Shown: one piece after another, positions 62,242 to 64,000 of the stretch
Layout: each line of letters begins with the position of its first letter
How positions within the stretch are numbered: the first letter of the stretch is position 1
Source: Fibrobacter sp. UWP2
GTDB lineage: Bacteria; Fibrobacterota; Fibrobacteria; Fibrobacterales; Fibrobacteraceae
Direction of reading: 5' to 3'
Length of the DNA: 64,000 nt
NCBI RefSeq assembly: GCF_900141705.1
Contig: NZ_FQYM01000019.1
Span: 1-64,000 of the forward strand
Program-made: the position numbers and the translations under genes
The notes under the pieces: model-generated
Database searches by the model: none
What the model saw: only the letters and a program-made list of their open reading frames with translations
Told to the model about the DNA's origin: nothing

Positions 62242-63981
62242 ATGAAGGCTCTTTATCAAAAAATTCGCACGCTGAATGGCAAAAACTACGGGCTCTACAA
62301 GTCGCTGTCCGAAAAAGAATGGGATTTTGGAGACTTTTCGCTCTCGTTCTTGCATGTGCAGGGCGACCCGTTTGCCCCTGCCTCCCGCGTGATGGTAAAG
62401 GCGACGCTCGCCCAACTTGGTTACACCTCGGAGTGGAGTGGTTCGTTTGAACGCCGCCTTGCGTTGAGTGATTTTTTGTTACGCCGCCTGAGCGCCGCCG
62501 TGTGTGAACGTTACCCTGAAAAGGATGCTGCCGTGGTATTGGCTGTGCCGGGACCGGAGATGCTGGTGCGGAATTCTCTTTGGATAGATAACGGCGAGGT
62601 CAGGGCATGCCTTCAGGTTCGGCTCCCGGGTGACGGGCGCAAGATTCAGGCCGAGGCCGCCGCCGAGATTTTGACAATGGTTCTGCCCGACCTGGTTTCT
62701 ACACTATATAATAGTAGTAGCCAGAGCGAGGGCGGTGTTTGTGCCGAGCTTTTAAAATACTACCATGTTGTGGCGGAGCGGTCTGCCATATTGGAAGTTT
62801 TAAAAAAACGCGGCTTGGTCGCCTTTGTGCCCGATGGAGCCGTGTTGCCCCGGGCGTCGGGTCTGTCCAGTAAGCCCTTGGAAGGGGCTGTCCCGTTTGT
62901 GACGCCTGCCGAAATGGGAATTACTTTATCTGTAAATGGTCGCGAGATTCGCGGGATGGGGATTCCCGCAGGTGTCACTGTGATTACTGGCGGGGCTTTC
63001 CATGGGAAGTCTACGTTGTTGCAGGCTTTGGTCAGTGCGGTCCACCCGCATGTGCCGGGGGATGGTCGCGAGGGGATTGTGGTCGATGAATCCGCTGTCC
63101 GTGTTGGCGTCGAGGACGGCCGCAGTGTGCGCGGGACCAATATCTCTGCCCTAGTGCGCGATTTGCCGGGTGGCGTCTCGACCAAGGCCTTCACGTCGCT
63201 TTCGGCTTCGGGGTCCACGAGCGAGGCGGCGAACCTTATGGAGGCGATGGAAGCAAGGTGCCGCACGTTCTTTATTGACGAGGATTCCTCGGCAGTGAAT
63301 TTTTTGATTCGCGACCAACGCGTCCGCGAACTTTTGGGTGACGACCACGAGCCTTTGATTCCGTTAACAGACCGTATTCGCGAAATGGCCTCTGCAGGCT
63401 GCAGCTTTATTATTGTAGCGGGGGCCTGTGGCGATTTTTTAAGTATCGCAGACAACGTGATAACCATGGTGAATTATCGCGCTGAGTGCGTGACCGCCAA
63501 GGCGCGTGAGCTGTTCGGGAATGCTGCCGCAAAAGCGCTTGATGCGCAGTCTTTGAACCTCAAGCCCTTTGCCGTGCCCGCCTGCCGCGCCATGCTGGAT
63601 TACATCAAGCCTTTGCAGGGAGGCTTGCGCCCGGCTTCTGCTGTGGAGCGCCAGGTCAAAGTCAAGTTGAATGGCGATAGTTTGTTGCAAATCGGTTTTC
63701 TTGTTTCTGATACGGGGCGCATTGCAACGCTTGTCGACAAGGCGCAGCGCCTGGGTGCCGGGCTTATGCTTTTGAACCTTTGCCAAACTGCCATAGGCAA
63801 TGCCGATGCTGAGTCATTGGGAGAATCTATTGCCTCTGCAGTTGTTACTTTGTACGAAAAAATGAGGAACGTGGGTTTTCGCAACTTGCCGCAGGGCATG
63901 AGCCGTGATATGAGCCTTCCTCGCCCCATAGATATAATGTGTGCGCTTTTCCGCCTTGGCGAACAGCCTCGCAAGTGGTAA
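62242..63981 (+). CDS. ABC-class ATPase of unknown function (COG3044-like)
   Basis: A 579-residue soluble protein with a single ABC-type ATPase. Walker A is GGAFHGKSTLLQAL near residue 256 and the Walker B region reads RTFFIDEDSSAVNFLI near 342. The N-terminal half is a separate domain typical of the COG3044 family, whose biological role is unknown. I use ATG 62242; a TTG two codons earlier is in frame. There is no clear ribosome-binding site; TAAACTTTG lies 3 nt before the ATG. The final 19 nt of the window hold no further gene. Confidence 0.8.
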   Translation: MKALYQKIRTLNGKNYGLYKSLSEKEWDFGDFSLSFLHVQGDPFAPASRVMVKATLAQLGYTSEWSGSFERRLALSDFLLRRLSAAVCERYPEKDAAVVLAVPGPEMLVRNSLWIDNGEVRACLQVRLPGDGRKIQAEAAAEILTMVLPDLVSTLYNSSSQSEGGVCAELLKYYHVVAERSAILEVLKKRGLVAFVPDGAVLPRASGLSSKPLEGAVPFVTPAEMGITLSVNGREIRGMGIPAGVTVITGGAFHGKSTLLQALVSAVHPHVPGDGREGIVVDESAVRVGVEDGRSVRGTNISALVRDLPGGVSTKAFTSLSASGSTSEAANLMEAMEARCRTFFIDEDSSAVNFLIRDQRVRELLGDDHEPLIPLTDRIREMASAGCSFIIVAGACGDFLSIADNVITMVNYRAECVTAKARELFGNAAAKALDAQSLNLKPFAVPACRAMLDYIKPLQGGLRPASAVERQVKVKLNGDSLLQIGFLVSDTGRIATLVDKAQRLGAGLMLLNLCQTAIGNADAESLGESIASAVVTLYEKMRNVGFRNLPQGMSRDMSLPRPIDIMCALFRLGEQPRKW

Positions 63982-64000
63982 AAAAAGCTGATTGCTGGAT

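Overview
The window most likely comes from a Fibrobacter species (phylum Fibrobacterota, FCB superphylum). The main evidence is three tandem giant secreted proteins carrying the fibro-slime domain, a PA14-like domain typical of Fibrobacter cell-surface proteins. Supporting signs are a Gram-negative envelope gene set (polysaccharide export, beta-barrel proteins, LpoB-like lipoprotein) and a recurring promoter-like motif, TTG-N18..24-TAnnTTTR, that resembles the Bacteroidetes consensus. I see no phage, insertion sequence, CRISPR array or rRNA gene.

Layout. 1-13087: the end of tuf, then an uninterrupted fused S10-spc-alpha operon from rpsJ to rplQ with secY, infA and rpoA. It ends in a strong terminator and lacks rpsD, adk and map. 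13258-18135: a polysaccharide assembly block (outer-membrane export protein, Wzz-like co-polymerase, Wzy-like polymerase, convergent Wzx-like flippase). 18203-23938: tRNA-Leu(UAG), then tig-clpP-clpX-lon for protein quality control. 23948-31993: NSS transporter, PLP-binding YggS-type protein, NERD protein, rsmA, a Pro/Ala/Glu-rich outer-membrane protein, a phosphohexomutase and a PorV/PorQ-like beta-barrel protein. 31998-39823: a solo sigma-54 activator, lysC behind a highly structured leader, dnaN with a small membrane-protein gene in front of it, a coiled-coil/LytM pair, a HAD protein, and RNase G behind a second structured leader. 39986-51852: the three fibro-slime proteins, all on the minus strand. 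52083-64000: pta, a minus-strand run (outer-membrane protein, response regulator, histidine kinase, phosphofructokinase, TPR-like protein), a lipoprotein/PEGA/LpoB cluster and an ABC-class ATPase.

How the genes fit together. Most of the first 24 kb is housekeeping (translation, secretion, transcription, proteolysis). The accessory content is concentrated in the cell surface: capsule or O-antigen-type polysaccharide assembly, beta-barrel proteins, a peptidoglycan-synthase activator, a LytM protein, and the very large fibro-slime proteins. The C-terminal module of the fibro-slime proteins looks FlgD-like, as in type IX cargo, and a PorV-like protein is also present, so a type IX secretion route is a reasonable but unproven inference.

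The most interesting unexplained signals are the two non-coding leaders in front of lysC (33060-33178) and rng (38151-38287). Each can fold into a multi-helix structure with a long-range closing stem and begins close to a predicted transcription start. Other points of interest are an uncatalogued 50-residue membrane protein coupled to dnaN, possible leaderless mRNAs and a dispersed GAGACCGCTCG repeat. All assignments are by eye from translated sequence; no database search was run.
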